Below, piece after piece: positions 1 to 8,764 of a DNA stretch of 64,000 nt. Source of the stretch: Massilia sp. KIM (lineage in GTDB: Bacteria > Pseudomonadota > Gammaproteobacteria > Burkholderiales > Burkholderiaceae_D). A program made the translations under genes and the position numbers. Numbering within the stretch: the first letter of the stretch is position 1; every line of letters begins with the position of its first letter. The notes under the pieces were generated by a model that was not told where the DNA came from, ran no database searches, and worked only from the letters and a program-made list of their open reading frames with translations. Location: contig NZ_MVAD01000001.1 of assembly GCF_002007115.1 (NCBI RefSeq), positions 2,170,001 through 2,234,000 of the forward strand, given 5' to 3'.

Positions 1-1
1 G

Positions 2-1309
2 TCGATCACCGCTTCGCGCAAGGACCGCTCGTACGCGCCGATCGACTTCGACGCCCTGCCGGTGGTCGACATGGAAGTGCCGGCCCTGTACAAGAACAAG
101 CAGTTCAGCCAGGAATTCAACCTCACCTACACGGGCGAGCGCCTGCAGGGCGTGGCCGGCGTCTACTACATGGACGCCAACGCCTTCAACCAATTCGACA
201 CCATCCTGGCCGGCGCCTTCCCGTCCTCGACCTTCACCCTGGGCGACATCGACACCAAGGCCTGGGCCGTGTACGCCGACGGCAGCTACACCATCGTCGA
301 CGGTCTGCAGCTGTCGCTGGGCGGCCGCTACACGGTCGACAAGCGCGACGCCGAGATCCTGCGCCAGATCTACTTCGGCCTGGGCGGCACGCCCCAGATG
401 GGCAACCCGAACGCGGTCCTGTTCCGCACCGACACCGACCTGCGCGGCGGCGTGCTCTCGCGCGAGGACAAGAAATTCACCCCGCGCGTCGCCCTGAACT
501 GGAAGATGAGCGACGCCCACAACGTCTACGCTTCCTACTCCGAGGGCTTCAAGGGCGGCGGCTTCGATCCGCGCCTGAACGTGGTCGGCACCCGCATCCC
601 GCTGTCCACCGCGCGCGCCGGCTACGCCCCGGAAACCATCGAGACCTATGAACTGGGCCTCAAGTCGGCCTTCAACGGCGGCCGCATCACCACCAACGCC
701 GCCGTGTTCTACAGCGACTACCAGGACGTGCAGATCCCGGGCTCGGTGGCGATCGACACCAACGGCGACGGCCGCGACGACAGCTTCGCCGGCGTGACCA
801 CCAATGCCGGCAAGGCCAAGATCCAGGGCGCGGAACTGGAAGCCATCGCCAACTTCACGAACAACTTCATGGTCGCCGGCATGTACAGCTACATCGACGC
901 CGAGTACAAGGAGTACATCGTGGCCGGCGTCAACGTGGCCAAGCAGCGCGTGTTCCAGAACACCCCCAAGAACTCGGCCAACCTGCGCTTCAACTACGAC
1001 ATCAACCTGCCGGTGATGGGTTACGGCGGCAAGGTCTCGCTGATCGGCAGCTGGTCGTACAAGGGCGCGACCGCCCAGTTCGAGACCCCGTCGCTGCTCG
1101 ACCAGGACTCCTACCGCATCTGGGACGCCAGCATCGTCTGGACCCGCAGCGACGGCAAGGTCCGCGCCGGCATCCACGGCAAGAACCTGAACGACACCCG
1201 CTACAAGACCGCCGGCTACCTGTTCCCGACCCTGGGCAACGAGGGCACCCTGACGGCCTTCTACGGCAACCCGCGCACGGTCTCGGCCACCGTCGAGTAC
1301 CGCTTCTGA
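2..1309 (+). CDS. TonB-dependent receptor, C-terminal part (5' end outside window)
   Basis: The reading frame is open from the first bases of the window, so the N-terminal signal peptide, TonB box and plug lie upstream. About 435 residues of outer-membrane beta-barrel are visible. Strands alternate with short turns, as in LSLGGRYTVDKRDAE, VYASYSEGFKGGGFDPR and ETYELGLKSAF, and the protein ends in VEYRF with the terminal phenylalanine typical of outer-membrane barrels. Family knowledge: such receptors import large or scarce substrates across the outer membrane using TonB-ExbB-ExbD energy. The substrate cannot be read from this part. A hydrolase and a complete ABC importer follow on the same strand, so the receptor may belong to the same uptake route (inference). 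The GGGFDPR segment resembles SusC-unrelated proteobacterial receptors rather than siderophore receptors, but this is weak. Confidence 0.93.
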   Translation, partial: SITASRKDRSYAPIDFDALPVVDMEVPALYKNKQFSQEFNLTYTGERLQGVAGVYYMDANAFNQFDTILAGAFPSSTFTLGDIDTKAWAVYADGSYTIVDGLQLSLGGRYTVDKRDAEILRQIYFGLGGTPQMGNPNAVLFRTDTDLRGGVLSREDKKFTPRVALNWKMSDAHNVYASYSEGFKGGGFDPRLNVVGTRIPLSTARAGYAPETIETYELGLKSAFNGGRITTNAAVFYSDYQDVQIPGSVAIDTNGDGRDDSFAGVTTNAGKAKIQGAELEAIANFTNNFMVAGMYSYIDAEYKEYIVAGVNVAKQRVFQNTPKNSANLRFNYDINLPVMGYGGKVSLIGSWSYKGATAQFETPSLLDQDSYRIWDASIVWTRSDGKVRAGIHGKNLNDTRYKTAGYLFPTLGNEGTLTAFYGNPRTVSATVEYRF

Positions 1310-1350
1310 GCGAGCCGCCCCGGTCGTCCGCGCGACCGGCGGCGCATGAA

Positions 1351-1383
1351 CGTCGCCCCGGCGCAGGCCGGGGCCCAGGTTTG
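1351..1383 (-). repeat. REP-like palindrome, family A copy 1
   Basis: Read on the minus strand it runs AAACCTGGGCCCCGG, then CCTGCGCC, then GGGGCGACG, forming a hairpin with a CCTGCGC core. The same outline recurs at 18174, 18295, 61441, 61570 and 61698. It lies in the short gap between the receptor and the hydrolase and is probably a REP element that may also act as a transcription barrier. Confidence 0.6.
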
Positions 1384-1448
1384 CCGGGCAGCGTCGACGC
1401 GGACGAGCACCCAGCCACCCCAATCGCACCGACAGGATCGAACCCAGC

Positions 1449-2336
1449 GTGTCCACCTTCACACCAATCAGCTACACCAGCGGCGACGGGCTCGTGCTGT
1501 ACGCACGCGACTACCCCGCCATCGCAGAGGCCGGCCAGCCCGGCCTGGCGCGGCTGCCGGTGATCTGCATCCACGGCCTGACGCGCAATTCCTCCGATTT
1601 CGACGAACTGGCGCCCGAGCTGGCCCGCCTGGGCCGGCGCGTGATCGCCCTCGACGTGCGCGGCCGCGGCCACTCGGCGCGCGACCCCAACCCGGCCAAC
1701 TACACGCCGGCCGTCTACGCCACCGACGTCATCAAGCTGATGAGCGACCTGGGCATCGCGCGCGCCGTCTTCATCGGCACCTCGATGGGCGGCCTGATCA
1801 CCATGACCCTGGCCGCGCGCCGCCTCGACCTGATCGCCGCCGCCGTCATCAACGACATCGGCCCGGTGATCTCGCCGCGCGGCCTGGACCGGATCGCCGG
1901 CTATGCGGGCCGGGTCGGCGCCCTGGCGTCCTGGGACGAAGCCAGTTGCTATGTGCGCGACATCAACGCCTGCGCCTTCCCCGACAACCCGGACAGCGAG
2001 TGGGACAAGTGGGCGCGCCGCGCCTTCGAGCAGCGCGACGACGGTTTGTTGAGCCCGCGCTACGACCCGAACATTGCGCTCGCCCTGCAAACGGGTAAAC
2101 TTCCCCCGACCTCGCTGGCGGCGCGCATGGCCTTCCGCCGCCTGGCGCGGCGCCGCCCCACCCTGCTGGTGCGCGGCGCCCTGTCCGACCTGGTCGAGCC
2201 GGAACAGGCGGCCTGGATGCGCAAGGCCGCCCCCGAACTGCAGTACGTCGAAGTACCGAAGGTCGGCCACGCGCCGATGCTGACCGAGCCCCAGGCGCTG
2301 GACGCGATCCGCGCCTTCCTGGCCCAGGTCCCCTGA
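1449..2336 (+). CDS. alpha/beta-fold hydrolase
   Basis: A 295-residue cytoplasmic protein, the usual length for the alpha/beta-hydrolase superfamily. An HG oxyanion motif lies at residues 42-43, the nucleophile elbow GTSMGG at 110-115 (Ser112), and the likely acid and base are Asp247 (VRGALSD) and His274 (KVGHAPM). The triad is therefore complete. The start is GTG: there is no ATG in frame before the conserved HG motif and no clear Shine-Dalgarno sequence. The gene ends 21 bases before the ABC-transporter operon on the same strand, so it may be co-transcribed and hydrolyse an ester or amide brought in by that importer (inference). The substrate is unknown. Confidence 0.9.
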   Translation: MSTFTPISYTSGDGLVLYARDYPAIAEAGQPGLARLPVICIHGLTRNSSDFDELAPELARLGRRVIALDVRGRGHSARDPNPANYTPAVYATDVIKLMSDLGIARAVFIGTSMGGLITMTLAARRLDLIAAAVINDIGPVISPRGLDRIAGYAGRVGALASWDEASCYVRDINACAFPDNPDSEWDKWARRAFEQRDDGLLSPRYDPNIALALQTGKLPPTSLAARMAFRRLARRRPTLLVRGALSDLVEPEQAAWMRKAAPELQYVEVPKVGHAPMLTEPQALDAIRAFLAQVP

Positions 2337-2357
2337 CTAGAACAAGGAGACACACCC

Positions 2358-3557
2358 ATGCAGCAGCTGATCAAACCCCTCGCCCTCGCCGTCCTCGCCG
2401 CCTGCGCGGCCGGCGCCGCCCCCGCCGTGCTGGCCCAGGGCAAGGACTTCAAGGTCGCCCTCATCGCCGGCAAGACCGGCGCCCTGGAAGCCTACGCCAA
2501 GGAGTCCGAGACCGGCTTCATGATGGGTCTCGAATACCTCACCGGCGGCAAGATGGAAATCAATGGCCGCAAGATCAAGGTGATCGTCAAGGACGACCAG
2601 AGCAAGCCCGACCTCGGCCGCACCCTGCTGGCCGAGGCCTACGGCGACGACAAGGTCGACATCGCGGTCGGCACCACCTCGTCCGGCTCGGCGCTGGCGA
2701 TGCTGCCGGTGGCCAAGGAATACCGCAAGGTGCTGATCGTCGAGCCGGCCGTGGCCGACGCCATCACCGGCGACAAGTGGAACAAGTACATCTTCCGCAC
2801 CGCGCGCAGCTCGATGCAGGACGCGCTGGCCGCCGCCTCCACCTTCAAGTCCGGCAGCGTGGGCTTCCTGGCCCAGGACTACGCCTTCGGCCGCGACGCC
2901 ATCAAGGCCGGCAAGGAAGCCCTGGGCGCCACCGGCAGCAAGGCCAGGGTGGTGCACGAGGAATACGCGCCGATGACCACCACCGACTTCACCGCCCCGA
3001 CCCAGCGCCTGTTCGACGCGCTCAAGGACAAGCCGCAGCCGCGCGTGCTGGCCATCGTCTGGGCCGGTCCCAACCCGATGAACAAGATCGCCGACCTCAA
3101 GCCGGACCGCTACGGCATCTCCCTGGTCCCGGGCGGGAACATCCTGCCGGTGATGAAGACCTGGAAGTCCTATGCCGGCACCGAAGGCACGATCTATTAC
3201 TACTACGGCTTCCCGAAGAACAAGATGAACGACTGGCTGGTCGCCGAGCACACCAAGCGCTTCAAGGCCCCGCCCGACATGTTCACCGCCGGCGGCATGG
3301 CCGCGGCCAGCGCCGTGGTGGCCGCCCTGCAGAAGGTCCCGAGCGGCAACGGCGACCAGATGGTCGCCGCCATGGAAGGCATGAGCTTCGAGACCCCGAA
3401 GGGCACCATGAGCTTCCGCAAGGAGGACCACCAGGCGATCCAGCCGATGTACCACTTCCGCATCAAGAAGGACCAGAAGCACGAGTGGGACTTGCTGGAG
3501 CTGGTGCGCGAGATTCCGGCCAGCGAACTGCCGCTGCCGGTGCGGAACAAGCGCTGA
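2358..3557 (+). CDS. ABC transporter periplasmic substrate-binding protein, LivK/branched-chain amino acid type
   Basis: A 399-residue type 1 periplasmic binding protein of the leucine/isoleucine/valine family. An N-terminal signal peptide of about 27 residues ends in AVLAQG, and the mature part begins KDFKVALIAGKTGALEAYA. It captures the ligand in the periplasm and delivers it to the permease encoded downstream. An AAGGAGA ribosome site lies 8 bases before the ATG. It is followed after one base by the first ATPase gene, so K-G-F-H-M form one operon. In Burkholderiales such sets often carry aromatic acids, amides or urea rather than amino acids, so the ligand is not settled. Confidence 0.93.
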   Translation: MQQLIKPLALAVLAACAAGAAPAVLAQGKDFKVALIAGKTGALEAYAKESETGFMMGLEYLTGGKMEINGRKIKVIVKDDQSKPDLGRTLLAEAYGDDKVDIAVGTTSSGSALAMLPVAKEYRKVLIVEPAVADAITGDKWNKYIFRTARSSMQDALAAASTFKSGSVGFLAQDYAFGRDAIKAGKEALGATGSKARVVHEEYAPMTTTDFTAPTQRLFDALKDKPQPRVLAIVWAGPNPMNKIADLKPDRYGISLVPGGNILPVMKTWKSYAGTEGTIYYYYGFPKNKMNDWLVAEHTKRFKAPPDMFTAGGMAAASAVVAALQKVPSGNGDQMVAAMEGMSFETPKGTMSFRKEDHQAIQPMYHFRIKKDQKHEWDLLELVREIPASELPLPVRNKR

Positions 3558-3558
3558 C

Positions 3559-4350
3559 ATGAGCGCTCCCGCGGCATCCCAGCCGTCCCTGTCGACCCGC
3601 GACCTGACGATCCGCTTCGGCGGCCACGTCGCGGTGAACGCGGTGACGGCCGACTTCTCCCCCGGCACCCTGACCGTGATCGTCGGTCCCAACGGCGCCG
3701 GCAAGACCACCTACTTCAACCTGGTCTCGGGCCAGCTAGCGGCAAGCGCCGGCCGCGTGTTCCTGCGCGGCGAGGACGTGACGAAGGCCGGCCCGGCGCG
3801 CCGCACCCGCATGGGCATTGGCCGCGCCTTCCAGCTCACCAACCTGTTCCCCAACCTGACGGTGATCGAGAACGTGCGCCTGGCGGTGCAGAGCCGCGCC
3901 GGCATGGGCCTGAACTTCTTCTCGATCTGGTCCAGCCACAAGGAACTGGTCGCGCGCGCCGAGCACTACCTGGAGCGGGTGGCCCTGATGGGCCGGCGCG
4001 ACACCTGGGTCGGCGCGCTCTCGCACGGCGACCAGCGCAAGCTGGAGGTCGCGATCCTGCTGGCGCTCGAGCCGGACATCATGATGTTCGACGAACCCAC
4101 GGCCGGCATGAGCGTGGACGAGGTGCCGGTGGTGCTCGACCTGATCCGCAAGGTCAAGGAAGAGCGCAACAAGACCGTGCTGCTGGTCGAGCACAAGATG
4201 GACGTGGTGCGCCAGCTGGCCGACCGCATCGTGGTGCTGGTGAACGGCGCCCTGGTCGCGGACGGCAAGCCGCAGGAAGTCATGCAATCGAAGATCGTAC
4301 AGGAAGCCTATCTTGGAACACCCCAAACCCAGCACGCCCAGCACGCTTGA
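3559..4350 (+). CDS. ABC transporter ATP-binding protein, LivG type
   Basis: A 263-residue nucleotide-binding subunit. Walker A is VGPNGAGKT at residues 42-50, the signature is LSHGD at 154-158 and Walker B is IMMFDEP at 174-180, followed by the switch histidine in LLVEHKMDVV. The signature reads LSHGD where LivG usually has LSYG or LAYG, a small change common in urea/aromatic branches. It energises import together with the LivF-type subunit. It begins one base after the binding-protein stop and overlaps the next ATPase gene by 38 bases, which suggests translational coupling. Confidence 0.94.
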   Translation: MSAPAASQPSLSTRDLTIRFGGHVAVNAVTADFSPGTLTVIVGPNGAGKTTYFNLVSGQLAASAGRVFLRGEDVTKAGPARRTRMGIGRAFQLTNLFPNLTVIENVRLAVQSRAGMGLNFFSIWSSHKELVARAEHYLERVALMGRRDTWVGALSHGDQRKLEVAILLALEPDIMMFDEPTAGMSVDEVPVVLDLIRKVKEERNKTVLLVEHKMDVVRQLADRIVVLVNGALVADGKPQEVMQSKIVQEAYLGTPQTQHAQHA

Positions 4351-5086
4351 GCCGGCGGCCGGCCGCGAGCCGCTCCTGACCCTTTCTAGCGTGCATACCC
4401 ACATCGGCCAGTACCACATCCTGCAGGGCGTGGACCTGGTGGTGCCGCGCGGCGGCCTCTCGGTCCTGCTGGGCCGCAACGGCGCCGGCAAGACCACCAC
4501 CCTGCGCACCATCATGGGCCTGTGGAAGGCCAGCCAGGGCAGCATCGTCTTCGACGGCCGCGACATCACGAAGCTGGCCACGCCCGACATCGCGCGCGCC
4601 GGCGTCGCCTACGTCCCGGAGAGCATGGCCGTGTTCTCCGACCTCACGGTGCGCGAGAACCTCCACCTGGCCGCGCGCAGCGGGCCGCTCGACCCGGCCC
4701 GCGTGGACTGGATCTGCGGCTTCTTTCCGGCCCTCAAGAAGTTCTGGAACTACCCGGCCGGCAACCTCTCGGGCGGGCAGAAGCAGATGGTGGCGATCGC
4801 GCGCGCCATCGTCGAGCCGCGCAAGCTCCTGCTGGTGGACGAGCCGACCAAGGGCCTGGCCCCGGCCATCGTGCAGAGCCTGATCGCGGCCTTCCGCGAG
4901 CTCAAGGAGACCGACACCACCATCCTGCTGGTCGAGCAGAACTTCAACTTCGTGCGCTCGCTGGGCGACACCGTGAGCGTGATGGACGACGGCCGCGTGG
5001 TGCACGCCGGCTCGATGCAGGAACTGGCCGGCGACGAGGCCCTGCAGCGGCGCCTGCTCGGCCTTTCGCTCGACTCCCATCAATAG
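4313..5086 (+). CDS. ABC transporter ATP-binding protein, LivF type
   Basis: A 257-residue second nucleotide-binding subunit. Walker A is GRNGAGKT (residues 54-61), the signature LSGGQ (152-156) and Walker B LLLVDEP (172-178); the EPTKGLAP stretch is typical of LivF. The start is a TTG at 4313 with AGGAAG six bases upstream, inside the end of the LivG gene. No better ATG lies before the domain, which begins near residue 21, so a slightly shorter protein is possible. It pairs with the LivG-type subunit on the cytoplasmic face of the permease. Confidence 0.93.
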   Translation: MEHPKPSTPSTLEPAAGREPLLTLSSVHTHIGQYHILQGVDLVVPRGGLSVLLGRNGAGKTTTLRTIMGLWKASQGSIVFDGRDITKLATPDIARAGVAYVPESMAVFSDLTVRENLHLAARSGPLDPARVDWICGFFPALKKFWNYPAGNLSGGQKQMVAIARAIVEPRKLLLVDEPTKGLAPAIVQSLIAAFRELKETDTTILLVEQNFNFVRSLGDTVSVMDDGRVVHAGSMQELAGDEALQRRLLGLSLDSHQ

Positions 5087-5094
5087 GAATGACC

Positions 5095-6117
5095 ATGAGT
5101 GCAAGCCTTCCCCTCGCCGCCGCCGACACGGCCCTGCCCGCGGCCAAGCCGGACCTCGCGCCCCTGCTGCTGGTGCCGGCCCTGATGCTGGCCGTGCTGC
5201 CGCTGGCCGGCAGCTTCTCCACCTGGGTCACCTTGAGCGTCGCCGGGCTGGCGATGGGCATGATGTACTTCATCATGGCAAGCGGCCTGACCCTGGTCTT
5301 CGGCCTGATGAGCGTCCTGAACTTCGGCCACGGCGCCTTCGTGTCGGTCGGGGCCTTCACCGCCACCCTGGTGCTGCTGCCGATGCGCGGCTGGCTCGAG
5401 ATGGATTCGCTGCTGATCAATCTCGGGGTGCTGGGCCTGGCCGTGCTGCTGGCCATGATCGTCACCGGCCTGCTGGGATGGTTCTTCGAGCGCGTGATCA
5501 TCATGCCGGTCTATGGCCAGCACCTGAAGCAGATATTGATCACCATGGGCGGCATGATCGTGGCCGAGCAGCTGATCCATGTGATCTGGGGCGCGGAAAC
5601 CATCGCCCTGCCGCTGCCGGCGGCCCTGCGCGGCGCCATCCTGATGGGCGACGCGGCGATCGAGAAATACCGCCTGGTGGCGGTGGTGGTCGGCATCGTG
5701 GTCTTCGTCGCCATGTTCCTGGTGCTGAACCGCACCAAGATCGGCCTGCTCATCCGCGCCGGCGTCGAGAACGGCGAGATGGTCGAAGCCCTGGGCTACC
5801 GCATCCGCCGCCTGTTCGTGGCGGTGTTCGCGGCCGGCTCGGCGCTGGCCGGCCTGGGCGGCGTGATGTGGGGCCTGTACAAGGAAACCCTGTCGGCCGC
5901 GATGGGCGGCGAGATCATGGTCATGATCTTCATCGTCATCATCATCGGCGGCCTCGGCTCGGTGGGCGGCTGCTTCATCGGCGCCCTGCTCATGGCCCTG
6001 GTGGCCAACTACGCCGGCTTCCTGGCGCCGAAACTCGCGCTGGTCTCGAACATCATCCTGATGATCGCGATCCTGCTGTGGCGTCCGGCCGGTCTTTATT
6101 CCACAACGCGGGGTTGA
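5095..6117 (+). CDS. ABC transporter permease, LivH type
   Basis: A 340-residue integral inner-membrane protein with eight or so hydrophobic spans, beginning near residue 20. The conserved LTLVFGLMSVLNFGHGAF segment and a C-terminal IIIGGLGSVGGCFIGALL loop are diagnostic of LivH permeases. The ATG at 5095 is preferred over the one at 5089 because AGGA at 5085-5088 is then six bases away. It starts nine bases after the LivF-type gene and is followed by its partner LivM-type permease after two bases. Confidence 0.93.
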   Translation: MSASLPLAAADTALPAAKPDLAPLLLVPALMLAVLPLAGSFSTWVTLSVAGLAMGMMYFIMASGLTLVFGLMSVLNFGHGAFVSVGAFTATLVLLPMRGWLEMDSLLINLGVLGLAVLLAMIVTGLLGWFFERVIIMPVYGQHLKQILITMGGMIVAEQLIHVIWGAETIALPLPAALRGAILMGDAAIEKYRLVAVVVGIVVFVAMFLVLNRTKIGLLIRAGVENGEMVEALGYRIRRLFVAVFAAGSALAGLGGVMWGLYKETLSAAMGGEIMVMIFIVIIIGGLGSVGGCFIGALLMALVANYAGFLAPKLALVSNIILMIAILLWRPAGLYSTTRG

Positions 6118-6119
6118 CC

Positions 6120-7196
6120 ATGCTGCACCAGCTTCTTTCCGGCGACAAGCCGCGCAGCCGCATCCTGAGCGCGGTCCTGCTCCTGATCCTGTTCGGGCTG
6201 GCATTCGCGCCCTTCCTGACCTCCGGCGCGCGCCCGCTCAACACGGCGGCCACGATCTGCGTCTACATCGTGCTGGTCGCCTCCTACGACCTGCTACTGG
6301 GCTACACGGGCATCGTCTCCTTCGCCCACACCATGTTCTACGGCATCGGCGCCTACGGCATCGGCCTGGGCCTGGCGCGGGTGGACGAGCCGACCTGGAG
6401 CGCCGCCCTCGCCGGCCTCGGCCTGGCCCTGCTGCTGGCCCTGGCCCTGGCCCTGGTGGTCGGCCTGTTCGCGCTGCGCGTGCGTGCCATCTTCTACGCC
6501 ATGATCACGCTGGCGGTGGCTTCCTCATTCGCGGTGCTGGCCTCGCAGCTGTCCGACTTCACCGGCGGCGAGGACGGCATCACCTTCAGCGTGCCCGAGC
6601 TGCTCTCGCCCGGCTACCAGCTGCTCGAGAACGAGGTGCTGGGACGATCGATCGACGGCAAGCTGATCACCTACTACATCGTGTTCTTCGGCTGCCTGCT
6701 GCTCTTCCTGTTCCTGCTGCGCCTGGTGAACTCGCCCTTCGGGCGGGTGCTGCAGGCGGTGCGCGAGAACGAGTTCCGCGCCGAGGCCCTGGGCTACCGC
6801 ACCATGGTCTACCGCATCTGGGCCAACTGCTTCGCCGCCCTGGTCGCCGCCCTGGCGGGCGCCCTGATGGCCCTGTGGCTGCGCTATGTCGGCCCCAAGA
6901 CCTCGCTCGGCTTCGAGGTGATGACCGACATCCTGCTGATCGTGGTGATCGGCGGCATGGGCACGATGTATGGCGCGGTGGTGGGCGCGGCGCTGTTCAT
7001 CATCGCGCAGAACTACCTGAAGGAGCTGATGGCGGCGGGTTCGAGCGCGCTGGAAGGCGTGCCGCTGCTGGCCAACGCCCTGCATCCCGACCGCTGGATG
7101 CTGTGGCTGGGCGTGTTGTTCGTGCTGTCGATCTATTTCTTCCCGATCGGGATCGTCGGCAAGCTGAGGCTGCGCGCCTATTTCGCGCGGCGCTGA
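6120..7196 (+). CDS. ABC transporter permease, LivM type
   Basis: A 358-residue permease with many hydrophobic spans. YDLLLGYTGIVSFAHTMFYG near residue 60 and VVIGGMGTMYGAVVGAALF near residue 275 are the conserved LivM loops. It completes the import channel with the LivH-type protein. ATG at 6120 lies two bases after the preceding stop and there is no independent promoter, so it is the last gene of the operon. A strong terminator hairpin follows at 7247. Confidence 0.93.
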   Translation: MLHQLLSGDKPRSRILSAVLLLILFGLAFAPFLTSGARPLNTAATICVYIVLVASYDLLLGYTGIVSFAHTMFYGIGAYGIGLGLARVDEPTWSAALAGLGLALLLALALALVVGLFALRVRAIFYAMITLAVASSFAVLASQLSDFTGGEDGITFSVPELLSPGYQLLENEVLGRSIDGKLITYYIVFFGCLLLFLFLLRLVNSPFGRVLQAVRENEFRAEALGYRTMVYRIWANCFAALVAALAGALMALWLRYVGPKTSLGFEVMTDILLIVVIGGMGTMYGAVVGAALFIIAQNYLKELMAAGSSALEGVPLLANALHPDRWMLWLGVLFVLSIYFFPIGIVGKLRLRAYFARR

Positions 7197-7246
7197 CGCG
7201 CCTCGGAAAAGCGCTTCAGTTCCCGCCATTTTGTGCACTGCTATCG

Positions 7247-7282
7247 ACGTCCTTCCCGGCACTGCCGGGAAGGACGTTTTTT
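7247..7282 (+). terminator. Rho-independent terminator of the liv-type operon
   Basis: A perfect 15-base-pair inverted repeat (ACGTCCTTCCCGGCA and its complement at 7263-7277) runs into a T6 tract. It lies 51 bases after the last permease stop. The hairpin is copied imperfectly 124 bases downstream. Confidence 0.85.
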
Positions 7283-7448
7283 GAGGCTGCAAAAAGTTCC
7301 CCACTCATCGCTCGAGGCCGGCTGAACATGCCTTGCCTCAACGCTTAAGCTCGTCCCCCGCCTGCGCGGCGAGTCCTTCCCGGCAGTGCCGGGAGCGACG
7401 TTCTCGGGGCTCCAAAAAGTTCCCACTCCTCGCTTGAGACCAGCTGAA
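7249..7448 (+). repeat. Imperfect direct repeat of about 77 bases containing the terminator hairpin
   Basis: Copy 1 is 7249-7326 and copy 2 is 7373-7448. Both start GTCCTTCCCGGCA, contain CAAAAAGTTCCC, and end GCTGAA. The hairpin in copy 2 has lost perfect pairing and its T tract. A degenerate REP core (CCCCCGCCTGCGCGG) at 7354-7369 separates them. The 386-base gap 7197-7582 holds only these repeats and the leader of the next gene. Confidence 0.75.
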
Positions 7449-7582
7449 TTCCCAGCTCAGCCTGTTCGTCAAATATCAAAATCCCTTGTCTTTTTACTCA
7501 TACGATAAAGACAACAATGGCCTCGTCGTCAGCCAGCGCGAGCGGTCCACCATCCTACTGGCTCAGTGAAGGATCCATCCCC

Positions 7583-8245
7583 ATGAAGCGACTGATATCC
7601 CAGATCGCGGCGGCCGCATTGGTCGCGGCCGCGCTTGCTCCATTGGCCGGCCACGCGGCGCCGGCCCAGGTCCTCGACGAGGGCTTCAACAACGTGACCG
7701 ACCTCAGCAACTGGGAACTGATCAACGACAGCACCCCGCCTGGCGCGAGCTGGTTCCAGGGCAATTCCGGCATCTTCGGCGCCCAGGCCGGACCCTCCCA
7801 CGCCTATATCGCCACCAACTTTTTCGGCGCCGCCAACGGGATCGGCGAGGTCGACAACTGGCTGATCACGCCCGTGCTCGACCTCAGTGGGCTGACCACC
7901 CTTTCCTTCTTTACCAACCGCGCCAGCACCACCAGCCTCGATGTGCTCGAAGTGCGTTTCGCCGCCGGCAGCGGCGACGGGACCGACGGCTTCGACACGC
8001 TGCTCCTCACCATCGGCGGCAGCGACTTTCCCGGCGCCTGGCAGGAATGGACTACCAGCCTGTCGGTCCAAGGACTAGGGCGCTTCGCATTCCGCTACCT
8101 GGGTGACGCCGAGCAGCTCGACTACATCGGGCTGGACAGCGTAAAGGTCGTCACCGCGGTGCCCGAGCCGTCCGGCTGGGCGATGCTCGCCGGTGGAGTC
8201 GGCCTGCTCGCCTTCCTCCGCCGCCGCCAGCGTCTGTCCAGATAA
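7583..8245 (+). CDS. PEP-CTERM sorting-domain exported protein (cleaved-adhesin/choice-of-anchor-J like)
   Basis: A 220-residue exported protein. A signal peptide of about 28 residues (MKRLISQIAAAALVAAALAP, then AGHA) leads into a jelly-roll-like domain, VLDEGFNNVTDLSNWELIND, resembling choice-of-anchor-J domains. The C-terminus is a textbook PEP-CTERM signal: VPEPSGWAMLAGGVGLLAF followed by LRRRQR. Family knowledge: exosortase/EpsH-type enzymes recognise this tail and the protein ends up at the cell surface or in exopolysaccharide. ATG 7583 is chosen because AAGGA lies nine bases upstream and the signal peptide begins there. The exosortase itself is not in this window. Confidence 0.9.
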   Translation: MKRLISQIAAAALVAAALAPLAGHAAPAQVLDEGFNNVTDLSNWELINDSTPPGASWFQGNSGIFGAQAGPSHAYIATNFFGAANGIGEVDNWLITPVLDLSGLTTLSFFTNRASTTSLDVLEVRFAAGSGDGTDGFDTLLLTIGGSDFPGAWQEWTTSLSVQGLGRFAFRYLGDAEQLDYIGLDSVKVVTAVPEPSGWAMLAGGVGLLAFLRRRQRLSR

Positions 8246-8275
8246 GCGTGCAAGCCAAGCAAACAGGAGAACTCC

Positions 8276-8764
8276 ATGCGAACACGGTACTTGAGCAGCA
8301 TCTTCCTTCCCCTCGCGGCCCTGGGTACGGCGGCCTGCGCCACCCCGCAGGCTACGAGCGGCGTCGCCGCCGGATCCAGCGCCCCTTCCGCCGCCCAGTC
8401 CGGCCAGCAGCCCGCCGAGGCCCCTCCCCGCACGGAAGGCATGGTGGTCGTCCGCGACCCGGAAACCGGTCAACTGCGCGCCCCTACCCAAGCCGAGATG
8501 CAGGCCATCACGAGCAGCGCGGGCAGCGCGGGCAGCGCAAGCAGCGCCAGGGCGACACCCCCGCAGCACCAGCTCATCACCGGGGCCGACGGCAGCCGCC
8601 ACGTGAAGCTGGGCGAGAGCGGCTTGGTGTACTCGGTCGTGACCCGCGACGGCAAAGGCAGGCTCGAGCGGCATTGCGTGCACGGCGCAGACGCCGCCGA
8701 CCGGGCCCTGCAGCATTCCCATTCCAGCGACAGCAAGGAGACCCAGGACCATGAGAGCCGCTAA
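8276..8764 (+). CDS. small secreted protein, post-PEP-CTERM-1-like
   Basis: A 162-residue protein with a signal peptide or degenerate lipobox (LPLAALGTAACATPQ, Cys21 a possible lipidation site). A low-complexity Ser/Ala/Gly stretch follows, then the motif MVVVRDPETGQLRAPTQAEM at 56-75, which I recognise from short proteins found next to PEP-CTERM genes and PA-domain proteases in Massilia relatives. The rest is hydrophilic, with a HCVHG segment and a His/Ser-rich tail. CAGGAGA lies eight bases before the ATG. It overlaps the protease gene by 14 bases, so the two are probably translated together. Function unknown. Confidence 0.75.
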   Translation: MRTRYLSSIFLPLAALGTAACATPQATSGVAAGSSAPSAAQSGQQPAEAPPRTEGMVVVRDPETGQLRAPTQAEMQAITSSAGSAGSASSARATPPQHQLITGADGSRHVKLGESGLVYSVVTRDGKGRLERHCVHGADAADRALQHSHSSDSKETQDHESR

